From an uncultured Flavobacteriaceae bacterium (GTDB taxonomy: Bacteria; Bacteroidota; Bacteroidia; Flavobacteriales; Flavobacteriaceae): a stretch of DNA of 64,000 nt. Made by a program: the position numbers and the translations under genes. This document shows positions 17,193-27,004 of this stretch, piece by piece. Under the pieces are notes generated by a model. The model saw only the letters and a list, made by a program, of their open reading frames with translations. It was not told the DNA's origin and searched no databases. The stretch is taken from positions 372,001-436,000 of the forward strand of contig CALSOZ010000001.1 of assembly GCA_943788095.1 (NCBI GenBank). Direction: 5' to 3'. How positions within the stretch are numbered: position 1 is the stretch's first letter; each line of letters opens with the position of its first letter.

Positions 17193-17309
17193 GTGCTTAA
17201 ATTTTTATGGCAGCTAAAAAATTAAATAGTAATTTTACCTTTCTAATGGAAATCGATGCTTGAAAAAATGACGTTTTCAGACGAAGTAATCATCAATAAA
17301 TTAAATATT

Positions 17310-17729
17310 ATGAAACTATTTAAAGAATTTAAAGATTTTGCAGTAAAAGGAAACATGATTGATATGGCCATCGGAATTATCATTGGAGCCTCTTTCAACG
17401 CGGTGATTAATGTTTTGGTGAAAAACATCATTTTACCACCCTTGTCACTTTTATCAGATGGGATTAATTTCCAAGAAAAGAAACTCATTCTAAGATCTGC
17501 TACAGAAACTACGAGTCAGGTTTCTATGGATTATGGTTTGTTTGCCGAAACGATTCTCGATTTTCTGATTGTTGGATTTACTATTTTTATCGTCGTAAAG
17601 TTCATTAATAAACTCAAAACAAAAGCAGATGACGTCAAAGATGAATCCGTTCCTACCCCTGCAGATATTCAGTTACTATCGGACATCAAAGAATTGCTCG
17701 AAGTCCAAAATCAAAAACTAAGCAAATAG
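17310..17729 (+). CDS. mscL: large-conductance mechanosensitive channel
   Basis: 139 residues from the ATG at 17310 (MKLFKEFKDFAVKGN). The N-terminal amphipathic helix, the TM1 pore motif GNMIDMAIGIIIGASFNAVI and TM2 (ILDFLIVGFTIFIVV) match MscL, and the C-terminal helix bundle (IQLLSDIKELLEVQNQ) is present. The pentameric channel opens on membrane tension to release solutes during osmotic downshock. An upstream in-frame extension lacks conservation and was not used. Convergent with ribE, one base apart. Confidence 0.92.
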   Translation: MKLFKEFKDFAVKGNMIDMAIGIIIGASFNAVINVLVKNIILPPLSLLSDGINFQEKKLILRSATETTSQVSMDYGLFAETILDFLIVGFTIFIVVKFINKLKTKADDVKDESVPTPADIQLLSDIKELLEVQNQKLSK

Positions 17730-17730
17730 A

Positions 17731-18318
17731 TTAACGAGCACCGTGAAGGCGCGCAACGTATTTTCCGATCACATCAAATTCTAAATTCACAACAGACCCT
17801 ACTTCAAAACCATTGAAATTAGTATGCTCATAGGTATATGGAATAATCGCCACACTAAAGCCATCGTTTTTAGAATTCACAACGGTTAAACTCACGCCAT
17901 TGACCGTAATTGAGCCTTTCTCAATGGTCAGATTGCCAATAGAGGCATCATATTTAAACGAATAGACCCAACTCCCATTTTGGGTTTCAACGCCAGTACA
18001 AGTCCCAATTTGATCGACATGTCCTTGAACCATATGACCATCCAATCGAGCGCCTAGTTTTAAACCGCGTTCCAAATTCACAGATGCCCCAATTTGCAAA
18101 CTGTTGAGGTTGGTTTTGTCTAAAGTTTCTTTGATGGCGGTCACAGTATAGCTGTTTTCTGTGAGGGCGATAACGGTCAAACATACCCCGTTATGAGACA
18201 CGCTTTGATCGATTTTTAGTTCTGGAGCCAACACGCTTTCAATGGTTAAGTGTAAGTTGTCATTCTCGGCGACTAAATTTTTTACAATCCCTAAATCTTC
18301 AATAATTCCCGTAAACAT
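17731..18318 (-). CDS. ribE: riboflavin synthase, alpha subunit
   Basis: 195 residues with the family's internal duplication: MFTGIIEDLG at the start, VCLTV and GHVDQ blocks in the first half, and a repeat of the lumazine-binding barrel with NGVSLTVV in the second. It dismutates two 6,7-dimethyl-8-ribityllumazine to riboflavin in the cytoplasm. Full family length. Divergently transcribed from pdxA with 56 bp between them. Confidence 0.93.
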   Translation of the reverse strand: MFTGIIEDLGIVKNLVAENDNLHLTIESVLAPELKIDQSVSHNGVCLTVIALTENSYTVTAIKETLDKTNLNSLQIGASVNLERGLKLGARLDGHMVQGHVDQIGTCTGVETQNGSWVYSFKYDASIGNLTIEKGSITVNGVSLTVVNSKNDGFSVAIIPYTYEHTNFNGFEVGSVVNLEFDVIGKYVARLHGAR

Positions 18319-18374
18319 GCTTTTAATTCGTTAAATTTGTAAATTCAAAATTACAAACATACACGTCACTTTTA

Positions 18375-19421
18375 ATGGAAAAAGAAGAAAAAATTAAAAT
18401 AGGAATTTCTGTAGGAGACTTAAACGGCATCGGAGGCGAGTTGATTGTCAAGACTTTTGAAGACAGTCGCATGCTGGAATTTTGTACCCCAATAATTTAT
18501 GCCTCTGTAAAATCACTTTCATTTTTTATCAAACACTTCCAGAGTTCATTGGAGTTTAATAAAATTCAAAATGCCAGTCAAGCCATTGATTCCAAATTAA
18601 ATGTAGTGACGGTTTGGCATGAAGAGGTTAAAATTTCTTTTGGAGAAGAAGACCTCAAGGCTGGAGCTTACGCAATTAAATCGCTCCAAGCAGCGGTTAA
18701 AGATTTGAAAAATGATCAAATTGATGTGTTGGTCACTGCGCCCATCAACAAACATAACATTCAATCCGAGGATTTCAAATTTCCAGGCCACACCGATTAC
18801 TTAGCCCAAGAACTCCAAGGCGATAGTCTGATGTTCATGGTGTCGGATGATCTCAAAGTCGGGTTATTAACCGATCATGTTCCCGTGAGTGAAATTGCGT
18901 TGCACATTACTCCCGAATTAATAGAAAAGAAAATTTCAATTATATACCAATCCTTAATAAAAGACTTTAATATCCGCATGCCACGCATTGCAGTTTTAGG
19001 GATTAATCCGCATACCGGAGACCATGGCGTCATAGGCTCTGAAGACGATACTGTGTTACGACCAACACTAGAAACCATCAAAAAAACAGGCAAACTTGTG
19101 TTTGGACCTTATGCAGCGGATAGTTTTTTTGGTTCTAAAAATTATAAAAATTTTGATGCGATTGTCGCCACCTATCACGATCAAGGGCTGATTCCTTTCA
19201 AAACATTAGCGTTTGGAAATGGCGTTAATTACACCGCTGGGCTCAACAAAGTTCGCACCTCTCCAGATCATGGGACGGCTTATGAAATCGCTGGAAAAGG
19301 TGTGGCTGATATCACCTCATTTAAAGAAGCTATTTTTTCGGGAATGGCTATTTTTAAGAATCGAAAAATGAATAAAACATTAACTTCAAACCCATTACTG
19401 AAACTATCCAAAAAACGTTAA
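18375..19421 (+). CDS. pdxA: 4-hydroxythreonine-4-phosphate dehydrogenase
   Basis: 348 residues. Family blocks: GISVGDLNGIGGE at the N-terminus, APINKHNIQ and FPGHTDYLA (metal-ligand His), LGINPHTGDHG, ATYHDQGLIPFK and RTSPDHGTA. It oxidises 4-phosphohydroxy-threonine in pyridoxal phosphate synthesis, supplying the substrate of PdxJ, also encoded in this window (35390). It is followed by yceD-rpmF-fabH-accBC, an order common in Bacteroidota. Confidence 0.93.
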   Translation: MEKEEKIKIGISVGDLNGIGGELIVKTFEDSRMLEFCTPIIYASVKSLSFFIKHFQSSLEFNKIQNASQAIDSKLNVVTVWHEEVKISFGEEDLKAGAYAIKSLQAAVKDLKNDQIDVLVTAPINKHNIQSEDFKFPGHTDYLAQELQGDSLMFMVSDDLKVGLLTDHVPVSEIALHITPELIEKKISIIYQSLIKDFNIRMPRIAVLGINPHTGDHGVIGSEDDTVLRPTLETIKKTGKLVFGPYAADSFFGSKNYKNFDAIVATYHDQGLIPFKTLAFGNGVNYTAGLNKVRTSPDHGTAYEIAGKGVADITSFKEAIFSGMAIFKNRKMNKTLTSNPLLKLSKKR

Positions 19422-19464
19422 ATAAAAAAACAGACGCTTTACGGTACGCCTTAATAAAATTTTA

Positions 19465-19472
19465 TATATTTG
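19465..19472 (+). promoter_or_regulatory. -7 promoter element TATATTTG
   Basis: TATATTTG 21 bases before the ATG at 19494; the likely promoter of the yceD-rpmF unit. Confidence 0.55.
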
Positions 19473-19493
19473 CAGGCTCAAATATGCGAGATA

Positions 19494-20033
19494 ATGAAGC
19501 CACTAAAAGCATTTGACATACAGTTTGTAGGGCTAAAGCTTGGTAAGCATGTTTATGAGTACGAAATTGATAATACGTTCTTTGAGCATTTTGAATATGA
19601 TGAGTTTAACGATGTAAACGTTAAAATTGTTCTAAACCTTGAAAAAAAATCAACCTTTTTAGAGTTGAATTTTCTTGCAGAAGGAACAATAAACGTTGAT
19701 TGTGACCTAACAAACGAACCTTTTGATGAGCCAGTTAACAGCAGTTTTGATTTAGTAGTCCAGTTTGGAAATGAGTATAATGACGAGCATGAAGCGATTT
19801 TAATAATCCCTCATGCCGAATACGAAATTAACGTTGCACACCACATTTATGAATTAATTATTCTATCCTTTCCTCAAAAACGGATTCATCCGGGAGTAGA
19901 AGATGGAACTTTAAACTCAGATATTCTCGAAAAACTCGAGACATTAAGCCCAAAAAGTTTAGAAAATAAACCTCAACAAGAAGATATAGATCCTCGTTGG
20001 GACACATTAAAAAAATTACTAACGGATAAATAA
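19494..20033 (+). CDS. yceD: YceD/DUF177 family protein
   Basis: 179 residues from the ATG at 19494 (MKPLKAFDIQFVGLKLG). The pattern of a short beta domain, then NVDCDLTNEPFDEP and a C-terminal DPRWDTLKKL motif is the DUF177/YceD signature in Bacteroidota (the usual Cys pair is reduced here). YceD is nearly always next to rpmF, as here with 8 bp spacing, and in other bacteria is linked to 23S rRNA accumulation. Confidence 0.85.
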   Translation: MKPLKAFDIQFVGLKLGKHVYEYEIDNTFFEHFEYDEFNDVNVKIVLNLEKKSTFLELNFLAEGTINVDCDLTNEPFDEPVNSSFDLVVQFGNEYNDEHEAILIIPHAEYEINVAHHIYELIILSFPQKRIHPGVEDGTLNSDILEKLETLSPKSLENKPQQEDIDPRWDTLKKLLTDK

Positions 20034-20041
20034 TATAGAAA

Positions 20042-20245
20042 ATGGCACATCCTAAAAGAAAAATCTCCAGAACAAGAAGAGATAAAAGACGTACCCATTA
20101 CAAGGCAACAACGCCTCAAATAGCAACTTGCCCAACCACTGGCGAAGCGCACTTATACCACAGAGCGCATTGGCATGAGGGGAAATTATACTACAGAGGT
20201 CAAGTCTTAGTTGATACGACAGCAGCTGAAGAAAACGCCGCTTAG
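20042..20245 (+). CDS. rpmF: 50S ribosomal protein L32
   Basis: 67 residues. The basic N-terminus [17 protein letters not shown] and the HRAHW..YYRGQVL segment are diagnostic of bL32 in Bacteroidota. The zinc-cysteine form is absent, with only one Cys. Eight bases after yceD and followed by a strong terminator. Confidence 0.95.
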   Translation: MAHPKRKISRTRRDKRRTHYKATTPQIATCPTTGEAHLYHRAHWHEGKLYYRGQVLVDTTAAEENAA

Positions 20246-20265
20246 TAAACAGATCATAAAATACT

Positions 20266-20295
20266 AAAAAAACGCTCTTTATGAGCGTTTTTTTT
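20266..20295 (+). terminator. intrinsic terminator after rpmF
   Basis: AACGCTC pairs with GAGCGTT over a TTTAT loop, followed by eight T. Confidence 0.8.
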
Positions 20296-20431
20296 GTTTA
20301 CCTTGGGTTTTTATAAAAATGCAATAAAATTGATTTTTTCCCCTTTTTTAACCAAAAAAGGTTATTTTTGAATCGTTTTTGGTTGTTTTTGATGTAATTC
20401 CATTGAAAACCATCAAGTTAAAATATAATTT

Positions 20432-21427
20432 ATGATCAAAATCTCAGCAGCAATTACCGCTGTAGGTGGCTATGTGCCAGACTTCATATTAACCAACAAG
20501 ATCCTTGAAACGATGGTTGATACTAATGATGAGTGGATCACTTCAAGAACCGGCATTAAAGAACGCCGAATTCTTAAAGGGGCTAACAAGGGCACGTCCT
20601 TTTTGGCGATACAAGCTGCTAAAGACCTTATTCAAAAAAACAATTTAGATCCGACCACTATAGACCTTGTGGTGGTTGCAACGGCAACTCCAGACATGAA
20701 AGCGTCCTCAACTTCTGCTTTTACAGCTTCAGAAATTGGAGCGACCAATGCATTTGCTTTTGACTTAGATGCTGCATGCTCCAGTTTTTTGTTCGGGATG
20801 TCTGTAGTCGCACGCTATATTGAATCTAGAATTTATAAAAAAATACTATTAATAGGCGCAGACAAAAACTCTTCAATGATTAATTATCAAGATAGAGCGA
20901 CGTGTATCATCTTTGGAGATGGGGCAGGTGCGGTTCTTTTTGAGCCTAATGATGAAGGTTATGGGGTTAAAGACGAATACCTCCGAAGCGACGGCTCTGG
21001 TCGTGAATTTTTACGTGCAACCCATGGCGGATCCTCTAACGCAATCACAGAGGACTCTTTGAAAGAAAATTCACATTTTGTGTATCAAGATGGAAAAACA
21101 GTCTTTAAAAATGCGGTATTCAACATGGCGGATGCTGCCGAAAAAATATTAAAACGCAACGATTTAGATAACGATAAAATGGACTGGCTGGTCGCACATC
21201 AAGCGAACAAGCGAATTATTGATGCCACGGCAAATAGAATCAATTTGGACCCCCAAAAAGTGATGACGAATATTGAAAAATATGGCAACACGACTTCGGG
21301 GACCCTTCCATTATTATTAAGTGATTATGAATCACAATTAAAGAAAGGTGATAATTTGATATTTGCTGCCTTTGGTGGTGGATTTAATTGGGGATCTATA
21401 TACCTTAAATGGGCGTATAATACATAA
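20432..21427 (+). CDS. fabH: beta-ketoacyl-ACP synthase III
   Basis: 331 residues of the thiolase fold. The catalytic triad is visible: Cys116 in LDAACSSF, His in WLVAHQANKR (~256) and Asn in YGNTTSGTLP (~286). It condenses acetyl-CoA (or branched acyl-CoA) with malonyl-ACP to start fatty acid synthesis. It precedes accB and accC, which make its malonyl-CoA, so the cluster is the front end of fatty acid synthesis. Confidence 0.94.
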   Translation: MIKISAAITAVGGYVPDFILTNKILETMVDTNDEWITSRTGIKERRILKGANKGTSFLAIQAAKDLIQKNNLDPTTIDLVVVATATPDMKASSTSAFTASEIGATNAFAFDLDAACSSFLFGMSVVARYIESRIYKKILLIGADKNSSMINYQDRATCIIFGDGAGAVLFEPNDEGYGVKDEYLRSDGSGREFLRATHGGSSNAITEDSLKENSHFVYQDGKTVFKNAVFNMADAAEKILKRNDLDNDKMDWLVAHQANKRIIDATANRINLDPQKVMTNIEKYGNTTSGTLPLLLSDYESQLKKGDNLIFAAFGGGFNWGSIYLKWAYNT

Positions 21428-21465
21428 ATACAAAAACGAACTAACTAAACACTAAAACTAAAATA

Positions 21466-21942
21466 ATGGATTTAAAAGAAATTCAAAATTTAATCAAATT
21501 TGTCGCTAAATCAGGGACAAGCGAAGTGAAACTTGAAATGGATGATTTTAAAATCACCATTAAAACAGGTTCAGGAGAATCCGTTACGACGGTTGTTCAG
21601 CAGGCTGGCAGTCCAATGTTACAAGCCGCACCCTCGCAAGCACCACAGCAAGCTTCGCCAGTTCAGGCAGCGCCTCCAGCAGCGGTGGCTGAAGATTCTA
21701 AATACATCACGGTCAAATCTCCTATAATAGGAACATTTTACCGTCGTCCTTCTCCAGAGAAACCTCTATTTGCAGAAGTTGGTCAAACCATATCCGAAGG
21801 CGATGTGCTTTGTGTGATTGAAGCCATGAAACTCTTCAACGAAATTGAGTCAGAAATTTCTGGAAAGATTGTAAAAATTCTTGTAGATGACGCATCTCCA
21901 GTTGAGTTTGATCAGCCTTTATTTTTAGTAGACCCATCATAA
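21466..21942 (+). CDS. accB: biotin carboxyl carrier protein of acetyl-CoA carboxylase
   Basis: 158 residues: a structured N-terminus (MDLKEIQNLIKFVAKS), an Ala/Pro/Gln linker (~45-75) and a biotinyl domain with VIEAMKLFNEI, where Lys122 carries biotin. It shuttles carboxybiotin between AccC and the transcarboxylase. 31 bp before accC, same operon. Confidence 0.95.
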   Translation: MDLKEIQNLIKFVAKSGTSEVKLEMDDFKITIKTGSGESVTTVVQQAGSPMLQAAPSQAPQQASPVQAAPPAAVAEDSKYITVKSPIIGTFYRRPSPEKPLFAEVGQTISEGDVLCVIEAMKLFNEIESEISGKIVKILVDDASPVEFDQPLFLVDPS

Positions 21943-21973
21943 CATTATTTCACATTTTAAAGTGTAAAAAGGT

Positions 21974-23326
21974 ATGTTTAAAAAAATACTAGTCGCCAAT
22001 CGAGGCGAAATTGCTCTAAGAGTTATTAGAACATGTAAAGAAATGGGCATTCAGACGGTTGCCGTGTATTCCACTGCAGACTCTGAAAGTTTGCATGTAA
22101 AATTTGCAGATGAAGCCGTGTGTATTGGGCCTGCTGCCAGTAGCGAATCCTATTTAAAGATCTCTAATATTATTGCTGCTGCAGAAATCACCAATGCCGA
22201 TGCCATTCATCCAGGATATGGATTTTTATCTGAAAACGCTCGTTTTTCTAAAATATGTGAAGAACATGGCATTAAATTCATAGGTGCTTCACCAGATATG
22301 ATTGATCGTATGGGCGATAAAGCCAATGCCAAAGCAACCATGAAAGCAGCTGGAGTTCCTTGTGTTCCCGGAAGTGAAGGGGTGATTGAAACCTTTGAAG
22401 ACTGCAAAAAAACAGCCAAACAAACGGGATATCCAGTGATGTTAAAAGCGTCTGCTGGAGGCGGTGGAAAAGGAATGCGTGCCGTTTGGAAAAAAGAAAA
22501 TCTTAAAGAAGCTTGGGATTCTGCAAGGCAAGAATCGAAAGCTGCTTTTGGAAATGATGATATGTACATGGAAAAACTCATTGAAGAACCAAGACATATC
22601 GAAATTCAGATTGTAGGCGATTCGAACGGAAAAGCCTGTCATTTATCTGAAAGAGATTGTTCGATTCAACGCCGTCATCAAAAACTTACAGAAGAAGTGC
22701 CGTCGCCATTTATGACCACTGCTTTGAGAAAAAAAATGGGCGAAGCTGCTGTAAAAGCTGCCGAATATATTAAATACGAAGGGGCTGGAACCGTTGAGTT
22801 TTTGGTCGACAAACACCGTAATTTCTTTTTCATGGAAATGAATACGCGAATTCAAGTTGAGCACCCCATCACAGAACAAGTGATCGATTTTGATTTAATT
22901 CGAGAACAAATATTAGTGGCCGCAGGCGTGCCCATTTCTGGGAAAAATTATACACCAAAGTTACATTCGATCGAATGCCGAATTAATGCAGAAGATCCGT
23001 CTAATGACTTTAGACCTTCACCAGGTAAAATAACGACGCTTCATTCTCCTGGCGGACATGGGGTTCGTCTAGATACGCATGTATATGCGGGTTATAGCAT
23101 TCCTCCGAATTATGATTCAATGATTGCAAAGCTAATCACCACCGCTCAAACACGAGAAGAAGCGATTAATAAAATGAAACGCGCCTTGGATGAGTTTGTC
23201 ATTGAAGGCATCAAAACAACGATTCCGTTCCATCGACAGTTGATGGATCACCCGGATTATATTTCTGGAAATTATACGACTAAATTTATGGAAGACTTTG
23301 AAATGAAAGTCATTAATGAAAATTAA
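21974..23326 (+). CDS. accC: biotin carboxylase of acetyl-CoA carboxylase
   Basis: 450 residues, full length. The N-terminal [17 protein letters not shown], the ATP-grasp loop GGGGKGMR, the [15 protein letters not shown] block and [12 protein letters not shown] are all present. It carboxylates biotin on AccB with ATP and bicarbonate. A terminator (23334-23363) closes the fabH-accB-accC unit. Confidence 0.96.
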   Translation: MFKKILVANRGEIALRVIRTCKEMGIQTVAVYSTADSESLHVKFADEAVCIGPAASSESYLKISNIIAAAEITNADAIHPGYGFLSENARFSKICEEHGIKFIGASPDMIDRMGDKANAKATMKAAGVPCVPGSEGVIETFEDCKKTAKQTGYPVMLKASAGGGGKGMRAVWKKENLKEAWDSARQESKAAFGNDDMYMEKLIEEPRHIEIQIVGDSNGKACHLSERDCSIQRRHQKLTEEVPSPFMTTALRKKMGEAAVKAAEYIKYEGAGTVEFLVDKHRNFFFMEMNTRIQVEHPITEQVIDFDLIREQILVAAGVPISGKNYTPKLHSIECRINAEDPSNDFRPSPGKITTLHSPGGHGVRLDTHVYAGYSIPPNYDSMIAKLITTAQTREEAINKMKRALDEFVIEGIKTTIPFHRQLMDHPDYISGNYTTKFMEDFEMKVINEN

Positions 23327-23333
23327 ATTTACA

Positions 23334-23363
23334 AACTCCGAATTTTGATTCGGAGTTTTTTTT
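23334..23363 (+). terminator. intrinsic terminator after accC
   Basis: ACTCCGAA pairs with TTCGGAGT, followed by eight T. Confidence 0.8.
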
Positions 23364-23413
23364 ATCCATAATCCGTGTTTATTTACTTCAATAAAAAGTT
23401 GTAATTTTAATGC

Positions 23414-24526
23414 ATGAATTTATCCTATTGGGAACAAAAAACGTGGCTAAACAATGTAGATTTTACCATTGTTGGGAGTGGAATAGTGGGTCTAAGTACG
23501 GCCTTCCATCTCAAAAAGAAGCATCCAAAAGCCAAAATAGTAATTCTTGAAAAAGGATTGTTTCCTCAAGGGGCTAGCACCAAAAACGCTGGGTTTGCTT
23601 GTTTTGGGAGCTTGAGTGAAATTTTACAAGACTTACAATCGCACACGCCAGAAGAAGTCGTAGAACTTGTTAATCAACGGCATCAGGGGCTTCATCTTTT
23701 GAGAGAAACGCTTGGCGACACTGCCTTGTCATATCAACAATTGGGCGGTTATGAGTTGTTTTTAGAAAAAGATAGTCTTCTTTATGAATCTTGCCTAGAC
23801 CGCATGAAAGAGGTGAATAGTTTACTGAAACCAATTTTTAAAGACCGAGTGTTTTCAAGCGTCTCCAATACTTTTGGGTTTTCTAAAATTCAAAACAATT
23901 ATATCCGAAATCAGTATGAAGGTCAAATTGATACGGGTCAAATGATGCTAGAATTAATTAAAAAAGTACATAAGTTAGGCGTGATTATTTTAAACAATAC
24001 TACCGTTGAATGTTTTTCTGACGGCTCTGAAAATGTGGCAATCAAAACAAATCATTTTGAATTTACAGCCTCAAAATTAATCGTCACCACCAATGGCTTC
24101 GCAAAGCAGTTAATCAATGAAGACGTCCAACCTGCACGAGCACAAGTGTTAATCACAAAACCGATAAAGAACTTACATATCAAAGGGACCTTTCATTTAG
24201 ATTGTGGCTATTATTATTTTAGAAATATAGACCAAAGAATTATGATAGGAGGCGGTCGAAATTTAGATTTCAAGACTGAAACCACAACAGAATTAGCACA
24301 GACAGACCGCATCCAAAATGCATTAGAATTACTTCTTAAAAACACGATTATTCCTGATAGAGAGTTTGAAATTGAACATCGTTGGTCGGGAATTATGGGT
24401 ATAGGAACTCAAAAAAAACCAATTATAAAACAGCTTTCAAATCATGTGTATTGTGGCGTTCGAATGGGCGGTATGGGCGTGGCGATTGGCAGTGTGATTG
24501 GTAAAGAAGTAGCAGAACTTCTTTAA
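23414..24526 (+). CDS. FAD-dependent oxidoreductase (DadA/glycine oxidase type)
   Basis: 370 residues. The dinucleotide-binding motif VGSGIVGLSTAFHL lies near residue 20, with the ribose-contacting acid in VILEKG and the C-terminal GVRMGGMGVAIGSVIG flavin contact. This is the DAO fold of D-amino acid dehydrogenases, sarcosine and glycine oxidases. The substrate is not predictable. The ASTKNAGFACFG segment is typical of the family. Own terminator shared with the convergent dodecin gene. Confidence 0.8.
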   Translation: MNLSYWEQKTWLNNVDFTIVGSGIVGLSTAFHLKKKHPKAKIVILEKGLFPQGASTKNAGFACFGSLSEILQDLQSHTPEEVVELVNQRHQGLHLLRETLGDTALSYQQLGGYELFLEKDSLLYESCLDRMKEVNSLLKPIFKDRVFSSVSNTFGFSKIQNNYIRNQYEGQIDTGQMMLELIKKVHKLGVIILNNTTVECFSDGSENVAIKTNHFEFTASKLIVTTNGFAKQLINEDVQPARAQVLITKPIKNLHIKGTFHLDCGYYYFRNIDQRIMIGGGRNLDFKTETTTELAQTDRIQNALELLLKNTIIPDREFEIEHRWSGIMGIGTQKKPIIKQLSNHVYCGVRMGGMGVAIGSVIGKEVAELL

Positions 24527-24558
24527 ACAAAAAAAGCACCTATGCAGGTGCTTTTTTT
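24527..24558. terminator. bidirectional terminator between convergent genes
   Basis: AAAAAGCACCT pairs with AGGTGCTTTTT, with A-run and T-run flanks. It serves the oxidoreductase (+) and dodecin (-). Confidence 0.8.
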
Positions 24559-24572
24559 AATTTAAATGAATA

Positions 24573-24773
24573 TTAATTCACTTCAAAAGTGATTTTAATA
24601 TTGACTCTAAACTCGTCTACTTCTCCATTTTTGACCGTTGCACTTTGATCTTGTATGTATACAGATCGAATGTTTTTAACGCTTTTTGAAGCTTCTATGA
24701 CTGCTTTTCTTGTGGCGTCTTCCCAGCTTTTGCTAGAGTTAGATAAGACTTCAATAACTTTGAGTACTCCCAT
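24573..24773 (-). CDS. dodecin family flavin-binding protein
   Basis: 66 residues matching dodecin: beta strand KVIEVLSNS, helix SWEDATRKAVIEASKS and two strands, with the family's INIKITFEV-type end. Dodecins form hollow dodecamers that store or buffer flavins. The usual aromatic Trp is present in SWEDA. Single gene between two terminated units. Confidence 0.85.
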   Translation of the reverse strand: MGVLKVIEVLSNSSKSWEDATRKAVIEASKSVKNIRSVYIQDQSATVKNGEVDEFRVNIKITFEVN

Positions 24774-24833
24774 AATTTATGTTTTAGGTTAAGAATTATT
24801 TGAACCCTCAATATAATAAATTACTTGAATAAT

Positions 24834-25733
24834 CTATCCATTAATGGCTTCCACAGTCTCAACTCTCCCTGCTAACATTTCTTTTAGCATGGCTTCAATA
24901 CCGCTTTTGAGTGTGTAGGTAGAGGATGGACAACCACTACAAGCCCCTTGTAAAATAACCTTTACGGTTTTTGTTGCGACATCATAAGACTCAAAAACAA
25001 TGTTCCCTCCATCACTTGCAACTGCTGGTTTGATATGTTCTTCTAAAATATTGATAATTTCTTTGGAGGTGTCATCTAAAGTGTCATAGACCTCATCTAA
25101 CTGCGTGCTGGTTTTTTCTAAAACTTGAGCCGCGGATGCTGCGACCATTTCCTTACCGTCTTCGATATAGGATTTCATAAACTCTCTTAGCTCCAGCGTG
25201 ATAGATTCCCATTCTACGATGTCAAATTTTGTGATAGACACATAGTTTTTGTCGATAAAAACAGCCTTCACAAAAGGAAACTGAAACAGTGCGGTTGCAA
25301 AAGGCGATAATTTTGCCTCTTCAATTGATGTAAATTCAAAGGTTTGTGAGACTAAACTTTTATTCGCTACAAATTTTTGAACTCCAGGGTTTGGCGTACT
25401 TTCGGCATAAACGGTTACTGGGTTTTTCTTTTTTTCTTCATTTATAATAATGACGCCCCCTTCATTGAGGTAGTTTTCGATTTGTTCCCCAACTTCAGTT
25501 TGAACGTCTTTCCATTCAACAATATCATAGCGTTCAATGGCGACAAAATTTCCCGATATGTATACTTTTTTAACAAAAGGAAGGTAAAAAAGTTGTTGCG
25601 CTAAGGGAGAATTTTTTGCATCATCAACATTTGAAAATTCAAAACTCTCATATTTTGTTAGAAAAGAATCTGTTTCAAATTTTATAATTTTTGGATTACT
25701 GGTTTCCTGAATTGAAACGGTTATTTTGTTCAT
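24834..25733 (-). CDS. NifU-family Fe-S scaffold/carrier with duplicated N-terminal domain
   Basis: 299 residues from the ATG at 25733. Two tandem Nfu N-terminal domains (TSNPKIIKFETDSFL and STPNPGVQKFVANKS, each followed by an LFxxPFVKxVxI strand) precede a NifU C-terminal domain with the cluster-binding motif CSGCPSS near residue 267. Nfu proteins pass Fe-S clusters to client enzymes. The duplication of the N-domain is characteristic of Bacteroidota. An upstream in-frame ATG six codons earlier is possible. Confidence 0.88.
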   Translation of the reverse strand: MNKITVSIQETSNPKIIKFETDSFLTKYESFEFSNVDDAKNSPLAQQLFYLPFVKKVYISGNFVAIERYDIVEWKDVQTEVGEQIENYLNEGGVIIINEEKKKNPVTVYAESTPNPGVQKFVANKSLVSQTFEFTSIEEAKLSPFATALFQFPFVKAVFIDKNYVSITKFDIVEWESITLELREFMKSYIEDGKEMVAASAAQVLEKTSTQLDEVYDTLDDTSKEIINILEEHIKPAVASDGGNIVFESYDVATKTVKVILQGACSGCPSSTYTLKSGIEAMLKEMLAGRVETVEAING

Positions 25734-25845
25734 TTGTTTGATTTTTAACAAAAATAAGAAACTAGTATCGCATTTAAGTTTTTAATAAAGACTTTAAAAA
25801 TATTAATTTTTGTTTAATACATTCAAAATATTACTAAACATATCT

Positions 25846-25853
25846 TATATTTG
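25846..25853 (+). promoter_or_regulatory. -7 promoter element TATATTTG
   Basis: TATATTTG about 145 bases before the PorP/SprF start, implying an unusually long leader if it is the promoter of that gene. Confidence 0.4.
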
Positions 25854-25997
25854 AAATTGATTTACTTGTATTAATTAGCAATAGAAGTAAGAATGGCTTT
25901 TGTCATATTAATTTTTTGTGAGTATTAACTAAAGCAAATACAAGTAATTTAATCGATTTAGACTGCATTTTATTGTAAAATAAATAGTACAGAATTC

Positions 25998-27002
25998 ATG
26001 AAATTTACCAAGATTTTTTTTCTTACAACTATTGTAGTTTTAATACATCAATCTTCATGGACCCAAGAAGGACTTCCGATATACTCCGATTACTTAACGG
26101 ATAATTATTATCTACTACATCCATCAATGGCTGGAATTTCTAATTGTAATAAAATAAGGCTTACAGGCCGCCAACAATGGTTTGGACAAGAAGAAGCTCC
26201 AAATTTACAAACATTAAGTATCAACGGTCGAATAGGTGAAACTTCATCAGGAGTCGGCGCGATTGTTTTTAACGATAAAAACGGGTATCATTCCCAGTCT
26301 GGGGGTTATTTAACATACGCCCACCATCTGATGTTTTCTAGAAATACCATTGATTTAAACATGTTATCGTTTGGACTAAGTGCGGGAATGATTCAATATA
26401 AATTAGATGAAACTGCTTTTAAAGAGTATGATCCTATTATCAAAGGAGTCGAACAAAGCGCTATAGATTTTAATGTTGACTTAGGATTTTCATATCATTT
26501 TATTGATTCATATATCCATTTAACGATTAAAAATCTTTTGCAAAATGAGGGCGTAAATGTTAATGAACAAGGTGTAAAGTTTGACAACTTAAGAACCTAT
26601 TTGTTTTCGGTTGGAAATGTTTTTTCTAAACTTGGATCCAACTGGAGTCACGAACCTTCTTTAATGTTTTCTTATAAGGATGCAACAAAGGAAGCTTTTA
26701 TTGATGTTAATTTTAAAACATATCGCGAGTTAGATTTTGGAAAGTTATTCATGGGTGTTTCCTATAGACGAAGTTTTGATGGTGCGGAGTATTCAGATGG
26801 CTCCGAGATTACCAGTCAAAAACTTCAATACTTCACTCCAATTGTAGGGGTTGAGTATAATGATTTCATGGCCGCTTACACCTATTCGTATCAAGCCAAT
26901 TCAATCGTATTTAATAATGCGGGATATCATCAAATAACGCTTGGTTATAACTTTGGATGTAAAAAAGAAAAATACGACTGTAATTGTCCGAGTGTCAATT
27001 AA
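25998..27002 (+). CDS. PorP/SprF family type IX secretion system membrane protein
   Basis: 334 residues with a signal peptide, then GLPIYSDYLTDNYYLLHPSMAG, the hallmark N-terminal motif of PorP/SprF proteins. Alternating strands of an outer-membrane beta-barrel follow, ending with LGYNFGCKKE. SprF-type proteins partner specific T9SS substrates such as SprB-like adhesins. No adjacent SprB-like gene is present, so the partner is unknown. Confidence 0.85.
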   Translation: MKFTKIFFLTTIVVLIHQSSWTQEGLPIYSDYLTDNYYLLHPSMAGISNCNKIRLTGRQQWFGQEEAPNLQTLSINGRIGETSSGVGAIVFNDKNGYHSQSGGYLTYAHHLMFSRNTIDLNMLSFGLSAGMIQYKLDETAFKEYDPIIKGVEQSAIDFNVDLGFSYHFIDSYIHLTIKNLLQNEGVNVNEQGVKFDNLRTYLFSVGNVFSKLGSNWSHEPSLMFSYKDATKEAFIDVNFKTYRELDFGKLFMGVSYRRSFDGAEYSDGSEITSQKLQYFTPIVGVEYNDFMAAYTYSYQANSIVFNNAGYHQITLGYNFGCKKEKYDCNCPSVN

Positions 27003-27004
27003 AC